Origin: UBA1715 sp045599365
GTDB taxonomy: Bacteria > Bacteroidota > Bacteroidia > Bacteroidales > UBA1715
Reading direction: 5' to 3'
DNA length: 40,634 nucleotides
Assembly: GCA_045599365.1 (NCBI GenBank)
Contig: JAZRVS010000050.1
Span: forward strand, 1-40,634
Part shown: positions 7,867 to 17,344 of the stretch, in pieces
Layout of the letters: every line of letters starts with the position of its first letter
Position numbering within the stretch: position 1 is the first letter of the stretch
Program-made: the position numbers and the translations under genes
Notes under the pieces: generated by a model
Databases searched by the model: none
Seen by the model: the letters and a program-made list of their open reading frames with translations, nothing else
What the model was told of the DNA's origin: nothing

Positions 7867-10800
7867 GTGAATTTCAACGACTTTACACAACTTTTTTCAA
7901 AACATCCTCATTTTCGTACTCTTCGTAACGAACTTGATAAGAATCCTTCTTTTAAAGCTGTCTTACGTGGTTTGAATGGCTCGGAATCATTCATATTTTT
8001 GTCATTGCTCTTTACGGCTCTAAAAAAAGATGTCTTGCTTGTAATGTCCAATGCCGATGAGGCTTCCGATGCTTTGGACGATTTAACTAGTATGCTTGGT
8101 GCGAAGTATTCTCTTTTGTTTCCGTCATCGTATCGTCGCGCAGTAGCGTTCGACCATCAGGATAAATCCAATGTACTTCAACGTACCGAGACTTTAGAAC
8201 AACTTACAAAACAAGAATTTCCACACATTGTCGTAACGTACCCAGAGGCGTTGATAGAACAAGTTATTTCTAAAAAAGAATTTATACAAAAAACGCATAC
8301 TTTGCACGTTGGCGAACAAGTCGATTCCGAATTTATAAATGATATTTTGTATGAATTTGGTTTTGATAGAGTTGACTTTGTAACCATTCCTGGACAATTT
8401 TCGGTTCGCGGTAGCATTATTGATATTTTCAGTTTCTCTAACGATTTACCTTATCGAGTTGATTTTTTTGGCGATGAAATTGATAGCATTCGCACATTCA
8501 ATGTCGATGATCAACTTTCGGTTCAGTCTGTGCAAGAGTTTAATATCATTCCTGATGTTCAAAATTCTAAATGTGAGGAAAATTATATTCCTATTTTCGA
8601 TTATCTGAATTCTCCTATTTGCTTTTGCAAAAATGTTACAAGTATCGCAAACCAAATAGAGGATATCTTTGATAAAACAATTGAAAAACACGTCGCTGAC
8701 GTAAATCAGAGTGTTGATTTGAAAAAACTTTTACTCAAAAAAGATGCCTTTTGGAATTATATAAACAAATGTTGTGTCTGCGAAGTCAATTCGTCTTCAT
8801 CGTTTGAAAATATGAGCGAATTTCAGTTCAATACAAGTCCACATCCAACTATCAATAAAAAGTTTGATTTGTTTGGAAAACAATTAGTTGACTTTCAAAT
8901 AAATGGTTATACAAATTTTTTTGTGAGTCAAACGCAACAACAATTTGAACGCATTACAGATATTTTTGCTGAAATCAATCCTCAAGTTCAATTTAATCCA
9001 ATTGTAACATCATTGTCTAAAGGTTTTATAGATAACGATTTGCAGATTGGTTGCTACACCGACCACGAAATTTTTGAACGCTATCATGCTCATGTTAGAA
9101 AAAAGAAAATTATTTCTTCAGAAAGCCTATCTATACAAGATTTAAAGGAACTCAATCCAGGCGATTTCGTTGTTCATATTGACTTCGGTATAGGAAAGTT
9201 TGCTGGTCTTGAACGAATTGAAAATAATGGAAAAATTCAAGAGGCGGTAAAACTTATGTATCGGGACAATGATTTGGTGTATGTGAGTATAAATGGTCTT
9301 CACAAAATATCTAAATATAAAGGTAAAGAAGGGGTTACGCCATCATTACACAAACTTGGCTCTTCGGTGTGGCAAAATACAAAACAAAAAACGAAGAAAA
9401 AAGTTAAAGATATTGCAAAAGAACTTATTGCTTTGTATGCAGAACGAAAAGCTCAAGAAGGATTTAGCTTTTCTCCTGATTCGTATTTGCAAGATGAATT
9501 AGAAGCTTCATTTTTCTTCGAGGATACTCCCGATCAAGCGTCTGCAACCGATAAGGTGAAAATGGCAATGGAAGCTCCTTATCCAATGGATATGTTGGTG
9601 TGTGGCGATGTGGGTTTTGGTAAAACGGAAATTGCTATTCGTGCTTCATTTAAAGCTGTCGCCGATGGAAAACAAGTCGCTGTATTAGTCCCAACAACTA
9701 TCTTGGCGTTGCAACATTATAATACGTTTTCTGCTCGATTGAAAAATTTCCCTTGCTCTGTCGATTACATTTGTCGTTTGCGTTCTGCAAAACAACAAAA
9801 AGAAACATTAGAAAATCTTAAATCTGGAAAAATCGATATTATAATTGGAACTCATCGACTTGTTGGTAAAGATGTGTCTTTCAAAGATTTGGGATTGTTG
9901 ATTATAGATGAAGAACAAAAGTTTGGTGTGAGTGTCAAAGAAAAATTAAAACAATTCAAAGTAAATATTGATACCTTGACTCTTACTGCAACGCCAATTC
10001 CACGTACACTCCAATTTTCATTGTTGGGCGCTCGCGATTTGGCAATCATAAATACGCCACCACCAAATCGTCATCCAATAGTTACGGAAGTTCATACCTA
10101 TGACGATGAAATTCTAAAAGAAGCTATCAAACATGAAGTGGAACGAGGAGGACAGGTTTTTGTTATAAATAACCGAATTTCAAGTATTTATGATGTTGAG
10201 GCAAAAATCAAAAAGTTGTGTCCAAAAGTACGTACTATTGTCGGTTATGGACAAATGGATGGACAAAAATTGGAACAAATTATGCTCGATTTTATCAATC
10301 AGGAGTATGATGTGTTGATTTCAACAACAATTATTGAATCTGGCTTGGATATTCCAAATGCAAACACAATGATTGTAAACGATGGTCATCATTTTGGTTT
10401 GAGTGATTTGCACCAACTTCGTGGTCGAGTAGGGCGCTCAAGCAAAAAAGCTTATTGCTACCTTTTTGCGCCTCCTTTGTCTAGTTTGCCTGAAGATTCT
10501 CGTCGCCGTTTACAGGCTTTGGAAGATTTTTCGGGGTTGGGTAGTGGCTTCAATATCGCAATGCAAGATTTGGATATTCGTGGCGCAGGCAATATGCTTG
10601 GCGCAGAACAAAGCGGATTCATCACCGATATTGGCTACGAAACGTATCAGAAAATTTTAGATGAAGCTATCTTAGAATTAAAAGAAAATGAATATCGCGA
10701 TTTGTTTGTAAATAATAATCAAGATGCGTCTTCTAATCGGTTAGACGACTTGCAATTTGTATCGGATTGTCATATTGATACCGATTTAGGTATTTTATTC

Positions 10801-11205
10801 CCAACGGAATATATAGAAAATACGAAAGAGCGTGTAAAATTATATAGAGAATTAGATAATATTACAAAAGAAGATGATTTGCAAGTCTTTGAACAACAAA
10901 TAGTTGATAGGTTCGGCCCAATACCACCAGAAAGTCTTGATTTATTAAATGTTGTTCGCCTTCGCTGGAAAGCTATTTCAATGGGAATTGAACGTATTGT
11001 ATTGAAAAATAATGTGATGATAATTTATTTCGTCTCAAATCCTAATTCGTTATTTTATCAATCTCAACTATTTACGCAAGTATTAACTTACGTGCAACAA
11101 GATAGAAATTGCTCGTTGAAAGAACATCAAGGAAAGCTGACTCTTACGTTCCGAAATGTCGTTGGTATTCAAGCTGCAATGGAAATATTGCAAAAAATTG
11201 TGTAA
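7867..11205 (+). CDS. mfd: Transcription-repair coupling factor Mfd
   Basis: A 1112-residue superfamily 2 translocase that displaces stalled RNA polymerase and recruits UvrA to template-strand lesions. It is organised as expected: an N-terminal UvrB-like region, a CarD/TRCF RNA-polymerase-interaction domain starting near residue 428 (LNPGDFVVHIDFGIGKFAGL), and RecG-like helicase lobes. These have Walker A GDVGFGKTE near residue 580, motif II DEEQ at 681, a TATPIPRTLQ motif III, and motif VI in the LRGRVGRSSKKAYCYL segment. A C-terminal TRCF domain follows (VKLYRELDNI). The DEEQ variant is still catalytically plausible. GTG at 7867 gives the full N-terminus and sits 2 bases after the previous stop. 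The stop codon ends in the first base of a dispersed repeat. Confidence 0.97.
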   Translation: MNFNDFTQLFSKHPHFRTLRNELDKNPSFKAVLRGLNGSESFIFLSLLFTALKKDVLLVMSNADEASDALDDLTSMLGAKYSLLFPSSYRRAVAFDHQDKSNVLQRTETLEQLTKQEFPHIVVTYPEALIEQVISKKEFIQKTHTLHVGEQVDSEFINDILYEFGFDRVDFVTIPGQFSVRGSIIDIFSFSNDLPYRVDFFGDEIDSIRTFNVDDQLSVQSVQEFNIIPDVQNSKCEENYIPIFDYLNSPICFCKNVTSIANQIEDIFDKTIEKHVADVNQSVDLKKLLLKKDAFWNYINKCCVCEVNSSSSFENMSEFQFNTSPHPTINKKFDLFGKQLVDFQINGYTNFFVSQTQQQFERITDIFAEINPQVQFNPIVTSLSKGFIDNDLQIGCYTDHEIFERYHAHVRKKKIISSESLSIQDLKELNPGDFVVHIDFGIGKFAGLERIENNGKIQEAVKLMYRDNDLVYVSINGLHKISKYKGKEGVTPSLHKLGSSVWQNTKQKTKKKVKDIAKELIALYAERKAQEGFSFSPDSYLQDELEASFFFEDTPDQASATDKVKMAMEAPYPMDMLVCGDVGFGKTEIAIRASFKAVADGKQVAVLVPTTILALQHYNTFSARLKNFPCSVDYICRLRSAKQQKETLENLKSGKIDIIIGTHRLVGKDVSFKDLGLLIIDEEQKFGVSVKEKLKQFKVNIDTLTLTATPIPRTLQFSLLGARDLAIINTPPPNRHPIVTEVHTYDDEILKEAIKHEVERGGQVFVINNRISSIYDVEAKIKKLCPKVRTIVGYGQMDGQKLEQIMLDFINQEYDVLISTTIIESGLDIPNANTMIVNDGHHFGLSDLHQLRGRVGRSSKKAYCYLFAPPLSSLPEDSRRRLQALEDFSGLGSGFNIAMQDLDIRGAGNMLGAEQSGFITDIGYETYQKILDEAILELKENEYRDLFVNNNQDASSNRLDDLQFVSDCHIDTDLGILFPTEYIENTKERVKLYRELDNITKEDDLQVFEQQIVDRFGPIPPESLDLLNVVRLRWKAISMGIERIVLKNNVMIIYFVSNPNSLFYQSQLFTQVLTYVQQDRNCSLKEHQGKLTLTFRNVVGIQAAMEILQKIV

Positions 11206-11352
11206 ACAATATACAGGTTGGTAGCACAATCATTTGTAACTATGTGTTAGTAGTCAGTTTTCAGTTTGATTTCCATACTGGCAAGTTGATTACACAAAGA
11301 GGTTCGTCTGATAACTGATAACTAATAACTAAATTACTGCCAATATGTATAT
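11205..11352. repeat. Dispersed inverted-end element, copy 1 (MITE-like)
   Basis: About 148 bp between mfd and the efflux operon. The left end reads AACAATATACAGGTTGG and the right end, reverse-complemented, ATATACATATTGGCAGTAA, so the ends are inverted copies. Inside are two heptamer stretches, one on each arm (TCAGTTTTCAGTTTG and TGATAACTGATAACTAA), and a core AAGTTGATTACACAAAGAGG. In reverse orientation it aligns over most of its length with the copy at 31989-32187. It has no coding capacity. Confidence 0.75.
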
Positions 11353-11423
11353 CAGTATCATTTTTTTGGTATAGTTTTTGTTTGAAATATGATTATTCTT
11401 ATTTTTGTTTTAAAGAATCGTGT

Positions 11424-12695
11424 ATGCATAAATGGATAGATAATAGTTTACTTGTTGTGTTGTTAAGTGTTGGAATTCAATGTTTTGCACAGGAAAATAC
11501 GGCAAGTCAATGGAATTTAAATCAATGTATTTCCTACGCGCTGGAACATAATATTTCTGTTTCTCAGTCATATTTGAAGCAACGTACAGCGGAGTTACAA
11601 TACAAACAATCAAAATTTAATCGTTTCCCATCTTTAAATGCTTCGGCTTCGCAATCGTTGCTGGAACCAACTTCTTCAAGTGTTGGATTGAGTGCAAGTG
11701 TGAATTTGTTTAATGGCTTGAGTACGGAATACGGCATTCAAAAATCTCAAATCGAACTTGAAAGACAATCAATACAGACGGAACAAGCAAAATACGACAT
11801 TGAAATTGCTGTTGCCGAGGCATATCTACAGGTTTTATACTATGGCGAAAATATTAAAACCTCGGAAAAAACTTTGGAATCAAGTGCGGAACAACTCAAA
11901 CTTGCTGAAGCAAAGTACAAAGTCGGTTCTATTGCCAAAAAAGATTTGACGGACATTCAAGCTCAATATGCCAATAATCAATATTCTCTCATTCGTGCTC
12001 AAAATCAATATGAGCAACAAATCCTGACATTAAAGCAACTTTTGGAATTGTCTCAAGAAACAACTTTTGATATTCAATCACCAGAGTTGTCCCCAAATTT
12101 CGATTTGGTAATTCCTTCTCCAATGGAAGTGTACAATGAGGCATGTAAGGCATTACCAGAAATCAAAAATGCTGAACAACAACTTGTTATGGATACTCTG
12201 GCTATGAAAATAGCAAAATCTGCCTATTATCCGTCTCTATCTCTTTCGGCTGGCGTTGGTGCAAGTGGCGATTTCTTTGATAACGAATCAGAATGGTCTG
12301 GAAATAAATCGTTGAGGATGTCTCTTTCTGTTCCTATTTTTAATAAATGGCAGACAAAAACCAACGTGGAAACGTCAAAAATCAATGCTGAATACAATGC
12401 CTTGGCTGTGGAACAGACAAAGAAAAATCTATACAAAGAAATTGAGGCTGCTTGTTTGAATGCAAAAGCATATCAAAATGAATGGCAAGCACTCCAAATG
12501 TCGGCTCAAGCAGCTCAAGAATCGTATGAATTGGCTCAAAAACAATTCAAAGTCGGTGCAATTGACGCAACTTCATTATTATTAACAGAAACAAAAATGA
12601 TTGATGCGAATTTGGCTCTCAATCAAGTTCGCTTTATGACTTTATTAAGTTACATCGTTATTGATCATTATCAAGGGAAAACTATTTCATTATGA
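11424..12695 (+). CDS. TolC-family outer-membrane efflux protein
   Basis: With ATG 11424 the product has 423 residues and a signal peptide (MHKWIDNSLLVVLLSVGIQCFAQ). An upstream in-frame TTG would add a charged, non-signal-like extension, so I reject it. The mature protein has the two internal repeats of outer-membrane factors: NLNQCISYALEHNISVSQS opens the first, and long helices rich in Gln, Glu and Ala with AEAYLQVLYYGENIKTSEKTL and AKYKVGSIAKKDLTDIQAQ form the periplasmic tunnel. The second repeat carries QKQFKVGAIDATSLLLTET. It should be the outer-membrane channel for the MacA/MacB-like pump encoded downstream, and it overlaps that adaptor gene by 4 bases. Confidence 0.93.
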   Translation: MHKWIDNSLLVVLLSVGIQCFAQENTASQWNLNQCISYALEHNISVSQSYLKQRTAELQYKQSKFNRFPSLNASASQSLLEPTSSSVGLSASVNLFNGLSTEYGIQKSQIELERQSIQTEQAKYDIEIAVAEAYLQVLYYGENIKTSEKTLESSAEQLKLAEAKYKVGSIAKKDLTDIQAQYANNQYSLIRAQNQYEQQILTLKQLLELSQETTFDIQSPELSPNFDLVIPSPMEVYNEACKALPEIKNAEQQLVMDTLAMKIAKSAYYPSLSLSAGVGASGDFFDNESEWSGNKSLRMSLSVPIFNKWQTKTNVETSKINAEYNALAVEQTKKNLYKEIEAACLNAKAYQNEWQALQMSAQAAQESYELAQKQFKVGAIDATSLLLTETKMIDANLALNQVRFMTLLSYIVIDHYQGKTISL

Positions 12696-13924
12696 AAAAA
12701 ACAATAATCATTATCATTGCAGTTCTTGCCTGTATAGGTGTTGGCGCTTATTTCTATTTTTTTTCAGGAGATAAAAACAATGTTGTCGTAGTTTCTACTC
12801 AACCAGTAACGATGGGGAGTATTGCTAATGTGGTTACAGCAACGGGAACCATCGAACCTATTCAACAAGTGGAAGTTGGTACGCAAGTTTCGGGCGAGGT
12901 AAAAAAAGTATATGTTGACTATAATAGTGAGGTAAAAGCTGGTCAATTGATAGCCGAACTTGATAAGACAAATTTGAAAGCTTCGGTTGAAGAGTCTAAA
13001 ACGAGTTATGAAAGAGCTCTCAACGAGTTGAATTATATTAAAAAAACGTACGAACGTCAACAGGCATTATATGCAGACCACTTGATTAGTGAAGCAGAAT
13101 ATGACGAAGTTGTGTACAAATACAATAATGCAAAAGCATCGTTGACACAGGCAAAAGCAAGTTTGGACAAGGCAAAAACAAATTTGAGTTATGCCGATAT
13201 TTTTTCTCCTGTTGATGGCGTTGTTCTTTCCAAAAGTATTGAAGAAGGTCAGACCGTTGCTGCAAGTTTTAGTACTCCAACATTGTTTACTATTGCTCAA
13301 GATTTGACCAAAATGCAGGTCGAAGCCGACATTGACGAGGCTGATATCGGGCAAATAAAAATAGGTCAAAAGGTTACATTTACAGTTGATGCATTTCCAA
13401 ATGACATTTTTGATGGTAAGGTTACACAAGTTCGTCTTGATCCAACGGTAACATCTAATGTTGTAACATACACGGTGATAATTGAAGCAAATAACCCAGA
13501 TTTGAAGTTGATGCCTGGATTGACGGCAACTGTCTCAATCTACACGCTTGAAATAAATAATGTGTTGACAATTCCTGAAGGGGCATTGAATTATGAGATT
13601 TCTTTCGATTTGTTGAAAAAATATTACGAACAACAAGGTGAACAAATGAAAAAAACTGCTGGCGCAGATTCGTTGAAAGCAAAGAATGGTGTGACAAGAC
13701 AAGAAAAAGGTGATTTCGTTTGGGTTAAATCTGGTAAAAAAATTGAACGCAAACCAATTACGATTGGTGCAAGTGATGAAATAAATTATCAGATTGTTTC
13801 TGGACTGACAGAACAAGATACCGTGGTAACATTCGTTAAATCTGTTTCTAAGAAAGAAGCTAATAAAACGAAGAGTCCATTTATGCAACAACGTCCAGGT
13901 GGTAATCGTGGAGGTAAGAAATAG
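12692..13924 (+). CDS. macA: MacA-like periplasmic adaptor (membrane fusion protein)
   Basis: A 410-residue adaptor with an N-terminal membrane anchor (about residues 4-23). It has a biotinyl-lipoyl-like half motif (VEVGTQVSGEVKKVYVDYNSEVKAG), a coiled-coil hairpin of about 60 residues ending in KAKTNLSYADIFSPVDGVV, and the MacA-typical VEADIDEADIGQIKIGQKVTFTVDAFP barrel segment. The C-terminal tail is Pro/Gly/Arg rich. MacA stabilises MacB and bridges it to the TolC-like channel. The gene overlaps the TolC-family gene by 4 bases and ends 2 bases before the ATPase gene. Substrate class (macrolide, peptide or lipid) cannot be told from sequence. Confidence 0.92.
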   Translation: MKKTIIIIIAVLACIGVGAYFYFFSGDKNNVVVVSTQPVTMGSIANVVTATGTIEPIQQVEVGTQVSGEVKKVYVDYNSEVKAGQLIAELDKTNLKASVEESKTSYERALNELNYIKKTYERQQALYADHLISEAEYDEVVYKYNNAKASLTQAKASLDKAKTNLSYADIFSPVDGVVLSKSIEEGQTVAASFSTPTLFTIAQDLTKMQVEADIDEADIGQIKIGQKVTFTVDAFPNDIFDGKVTQVRLDPTVTSNVVTYTVIIEANNPDLKLMPGLTATVSIYTLEINNVLTIPEGALNYEISFDLLKKYYEQQGEQMKKTAGADSLKAKNGVTRQEKGDFVWVKSGKKIERKPITIGASDEINYQIVSGLTEQDTVVTFVKSVSKKEANKTKSPFMQQRPGGNRGGKK

Positions 13925-13926
13925 AT

Positions 13927-14673
13927 ATGGAGGAAAAAAGACCAATAATACGTATTCATGATTTGCGAAAGGAATTCATCGTTGGTGACGAGACGGTGCG
14001 TGCATTGAAGGGTGTTTCGTACGAAATATACGAAGGTGAATTCGTTACAATTATGGGTACCAGTGGCTCGGGAAAGTCAACTATGTTGAATATTCTTGGT
14101 TGTTTGGATAAACCTACAAGTGGAACGTATGAACTTGACGGTGTTGCCGTTGATACAATGTCAAATGACGAATTGGCAATGATTCGAAATACAAAAATTG
14201 GCTTTGTGTTTCAGTCGTATAACTTACTTCCTCGCACGACGTGTGTGGAAAATGCAGAATTGCCTTTGTTTTATCATCACGGAATTTCAGCTGATGAACG
14301 CCAAAAACGTGCCATTGATGCGTTGAATTTGGTTGGCTTACAACAGCGTTTAATGCACATGCCAAATCAACTTTCTGGTGGTCAACAACAACGTGTAGCT
14401 ATTGCCCGTGCATTGGTGAATGATCCCGTTGTTATTTTCGCCGATGAAGCTACTGGAAACCTTGATACCCGTATGTCGTACGAAATTATGGGACTTTTTC
14501 AGGAGTTAAATCGTCAAGGAAAAACAATTGTGTTTGTAACGCACGAACCAGACATCGCTCGAATGAGTAAACGAACCATTACACTGCGCGATGGCTTGGT
14601 TGTAAGCGATGATGTATATGAGCATCAAGTTGATGCAAAAGAAGAATTAGCAAAATTACCAGTAACTGAATAA
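13927..14673 (+). CDS. MacB-type ABC transporter ATPase subunit
   Basis: A 248-residue stand-alone nucleotide-binding subunit. Walker A GTSGSGKS is at residues 44-51, the Q-loop lies in IGFVFQSYNLLPR, the signature LSGGQQQR starts at 149, Walker B VIFADEATG has D173/E174, and the switch histidine is in FVTHEPDIA. These match the MacB/LolD/FtsE branch. In E. coli MacB the ATPase and permease are one chain; here they are separate genes, a common arrangement in Bacteroidota. The next gene, 6 bases away, is the permease. Confidence 0.94.
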   Translation: MEEKRPIIRIHDLRKEFIVGDETVRALKGVSYEIYEGEFVTIMGTSGSGKSTMLNILGCLDKPTSGTYELDGVAVDTMSNDELAMIRNTKIGFVFQSYNLLPRTTCVENAELPLFYHHGISADERQKRAIDALNLVGLQQRLMHMPNQLSGGQQQRVAIARALVNDPVVIFADEATGNLDTRMSYEIMGLFQELNRQGKTIVFVTHEPDIARMSKRTITLRDGLVVSDDVYEHQVDAKEELAKLPVTE

Positions 14674-14679
14674 AAACGT

Positions 14680-15894
14680 ATGGTCTTCTCAAATCTTGTA
14701 AAAGTAGCTGGCAAAGCAATCATTCTCAATAAATTGAGAACATTTCTCACTATGCTTGGTATTATAATTGGTGTAGGTTCGGTAATTACGATGCTTGCTA
14801 TTGGCGAAGGTTCCAAACAAAGTATTAAGGAACAAATTTCGCAAATGGGGTCAAATATGATTACCATTCGCCCAGGTACAGAACGTGTTGGTGGTGTGAG
14901 AATCGATGATGGTTCTCAAAGAAGTATGACGCTGAAAGATGTGGAGGCAATAAAAAAAGATGCTCAATATGTTAATTATATTTCTCCGATAGTTCAAAGT
15001 AGTGGACAAACAATACACGAAGCAAATAACTGGCCATCAACAATATATGGGGTTTACCCAGATTATCTTGAGATAAAAAAAATGGAATTGTCCAAGGGTA
15101 GTATGTTCACCGAACGACATGTAAGTCAATCGTCAAAAGTTGTTGTGATTGGTAAAACGGTCGTTGATAATCTTTTCGGAAGTGAAGATCCAATTGGAAA
15201 AACAATTCGTTTCAAAAATACACCTTTTCAAGTTATTGGCGTATTGGAACCAAAAGGAGAAAATACGTATGGACAAGATCAAGACAATGTGATTTTAGCA
15301 CCATTTTCAACGATTCAAAAACGAATTTTGTCAATTTCTTACGTTAATTCCATTGTCGCATCGGCAACTGATGAAACCGTTGCGGACAAAGCAGTTGAGG
15401 AAGTTTCAACGATTCTTAGAAAAGTGCATCAAAGTGAAGGAAAGGCAGATCCATTCCGCATCATGTCGATGGAAGAGTTGCTTTCTACAGCAAGTTCCAC
15501 AACAGATATTTTGACAAAATTGTTAGTCGTAATTGCTGGAATTTCGCTTTTAATCGGTGGTATTGGTATTATGAATATTATGTACGTTTCGGTAAAAGAA
15601 CGTACTCGCGAAATTGGCTTGAGAATGGCTGTTGGTGCTCGAGGTAAGGATATTTTACTTCAATTTTTGACAGAAGCTATTTTCATTAGTGTTACTGGTG
15701 GTTTGATAGGTGTGGTTTTTGGTATTGCAGCAGCAAAAATAACAACAGTATTTACACAATGGCCAACGATAATCACAGGATCTTCATTACTTATATCATT
15801 TTTGGTATGTGCAGTTACTGGAATATTTTTTGGTTGGTATCCAGCGAAAAAAGCTGCAAATTTGGATCCAATAGTTGCCTTGCGATATGAATAG
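14680..15894 (+). CDS. MacB-type ABC transporter permease subunit
   Basis: A 404-residue FtsX-like permease: first membrane helix about residues 20-45 after an amphipathic start, a large periplasmic domain, then three C-terminal helices. The coupling helix segment VKERTREIGLRMAVGARGKDIL and the preceding GGIGIMNIMYVS are characteristic of MacB. It converts ATP hydrolysis by the neighbouring ATPase into a mechanical movement that drives substrates through the MacA/TolC-like conduit. It ends the operon; its TAG stop adjoins a GATTAGT-type heptamer array. Confidence 0.93.
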   Translation: MVFSNLVKVAGKAIILNKLRTFLTMLGIIIGVGSVITMLAIGEGSKQSIKEQISQMGSNMITIRPGTERVGGVRIDDGSQRSMTLKDVEAIKKDAQYVNYISPIVQSSGQTIHEANNWPSTIYGVYPDYLEIKKMELSKGSMFTERHVSQSSKVVVIGKTVVDNLFGSEDPIGKTIRFKNTPFQVIGVLEPKGENTYGQDQDNVILAPFSTIQKRILSISYVNSIVASATDETVADKAVEEVSTILRKVHQSEGKADPFRIMSMEELLSTASSTTDILTKLLVVIAGISLLIGGIGIMNIMYVSVKERTREIGLRMAVGARGKDILLQFLTEAIFISVTGGLIGVVFGIAAAKITTVFTQWPTIITGSSLLISFLVCAVTGIFFGWYPAKKAANLDPIVALRYE

Positions 15895-15922
15895 AGATTA
15901 GTGATTAGTGATTAGTGATTGG
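15895..15922. repeat. Heptamer array, GATTAGT type (4 units)
   Basis: Units AGATTAG, TGATTAG, TGATTAG, TGATTGG directly follow the TAG stop of the MacB permease gene. Confidence 0.8.
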
Positions 15923-15950
15923 AGGCTACCAAGTTGTATGTTGGTTCCAA
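15921..15950. repeat. Half copy of the dispersed inverted-end element
   Basis: GGCTACCAAGTTGTATGTTG matches one terminus of the elements at 11205 and 31989 (compare GCAGCCAACTTGTATATT). No second arm is seen; the following TTCCAAAATTA is also present just after the copy at 26357. Confidence 0.5.
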
Positions 15951-15964
15951 AATTAATTCTTAAT

Positions 15965-17182
15965 TTAAAAGTCTTTATACAACAAGTATTTTTCTCTTGT
16001 TTTTTTGAACAAATTAAGGTCTTGTTGCCAAGAATCTCTAATTTTTTCTTCGGATAATCCTAATTCTAATGCTCGCTGTAATTCAGGCGTTCCTGACAGA
16101 TTTATGAAAAATCTATTGAAAAATGCTTCTTGTCCGCCATAGTTTTTGAAGGCATTTATCCATATTGAAATATCCAATTTTTTGATACTATCGGTCGGAT
16201 AGTGGCGATAATCAACGCCGAAACATTTCTTTAATTCGTATAGTGGACTTGATGCTCCAGTTTTGCTCTCTGGAACAAAGTAAAATTCGCTATTGTTATA
16301 ATTTGGATGACCAATTACTTGAAATGGAAAATCGGTACCACGTCCAACACTTAAAGCAGTTCCTTCAAATAAACAAAGGGTTGGGTATAAATAAATAGCC
16401 TGCATATTTGGCAGATTTGGTGATGGAGCAATAGGAATGGAGTATTTAGTGGTATGGTCATAATTTTCGCATAGAACGTATTGTAGTTTACAAGAAATAC
16501 CGTTTTTAAGCCATTTTTCACCATTAATCATTGATGCGTATTCTGCGATTGTCATTCCGTGAACAATTGGTACTGGATGCATTCCAACAAAAGATGTACA
16601 CGTTGGTTTTAGAACAGGACCATCCACGTAGAATCCATTAGGATTTGGGCGGTCTAAAACCAAAAAATCAACATTGTTTTCTGCACAAGCTTCCATCACG
16701 TAATGCATTGTTGATATGTATGTGTAGAATCGAGCACCAACGTCTTGAATGTCAAAGACAACAATATCAATATCTTGTAAATCATCTGGTGTCGGTTTTT
16801 TATGCTTTCCGTAAAGTGAAATAATTGGCAATCCTGTTTTTGTGTCAATACCATTGGATACAGATGCTCCTGCATCAGCAGTACCACGAAACCCGTGTTC
16901 TGGTGTGAAAATTTTCTTTACGGAAATGCCACTATGGAGTAGAGTGTCAACTAAATGGCATTTCTTTACCATTGATGTTTGATTGCCGACAACTACAACA
17001 TTCTTTCCTTGTAGAATAGGTAAGTATTCTAACATTCGTTCTGCACCAACAATGACTTGTTTTTCTTTGGGTTGTTGCTGAATTGTTGCAGTGTTGTTGT
17101 CCTCTGATGAAATTTCACAATAGGCATAAACACCAAGAACCAAAGCACATGCAACTGAAAGTATAATTTTTACTATTTTCAT
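15965..17182 (-). CDS. namZ: NamZ-like exo-beta-N-acetylmuramidase (DUF1343)
   Basis: The 405-residue protein has an N-terminal export signal (hydrophobic residues 4-20), a Gln/Lys linker, and the DUF1343/GH171 core. The core shows GKNVVVVGNQTS, IFTPEHGFRG with the conserved E95 of the EHG motif, FDIQDVGARFYTY (about 143-155), and LDRPNPNG (about 177-183). NamZ releases terminal MurNAc from peptidoglycan fragments, so it probably works in cell-wall turnover or muropeptide scavenging in the periplasm or at the outer membrane. The YAYC near the signal end is a poor lipobox, so a soluble periplasmic form is more likely. It is divergent from the gene at 17345 and convergent with macB. Confidence 0.88.
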   Translation of the reverse strand: MKIVKIILSVACALVLGVYAYCEISSEDNNTATIQQQPKEKQVIVGAERMLEYLPILQGKNVVVVGNQTSMVKKCHLVDTLLHSGISVKKIFTPEHGFRGTADAGASVSNGIDTKTGLPIISLYGKHKKPTPDDLQDIDIVVFDIQDVGARFYTYISTMHYVMEACAENNVDFLVLDRPNPNGFYVDGPVLKPTCTSFVGMHPVPIVHGMTIAEYASMINGEKWLKNGISCKLQYVLCENYDHTTKYSIPIAPSPNLPNMQAIYLYPTLCLFEGTALSVGRGTDFPFQVIGHPNYNNSEFYFVPESKTGASSPLYELKKCFGVDYRHYPTDSIKKLDISIWINAFKNYGGQEAFFNRFFINLSGTPELQRALELGLSEEKIRDSWQQDLNLFKKTREKYLLYKDF

Positions 17183-17294
17183 ATTTTAAATCATTACATG
17201 AGCGTATGCGATACCCCTTTATAGAATCGCTAATTACTCTTTTCGAGGTAAATTTACAAATTATAATAGTCGTATGCTTTTTTGAAATGTTTTT

Positions 17295-17326
17295 TTTGAA
17301 ATAAATGTTCAAATTTCTTACTTTTG
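17295..17326 (+). promoter_or_regulatory. Bacteroidota-type promoter for the envelope operon
   Basis: TTTG at 17295-17298 and TACTTTTG at 17319-17326 are separated by 20 bases, a near-ideal match to -33 TTTG / -7 TAnnTTTG. The gene starts 18 bases downstream, so the leader would be very short. Confidence 0.7.
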
Positions 17327-17344
17327 CGATAGTAGTCTTTTGGT

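Noticed and set aside
14680..15894. Truncated MacB
   Set aside because: The ATPase is encoded by the adjacent gene at 13927-14673; split subunits are usual in Bacteroidota.
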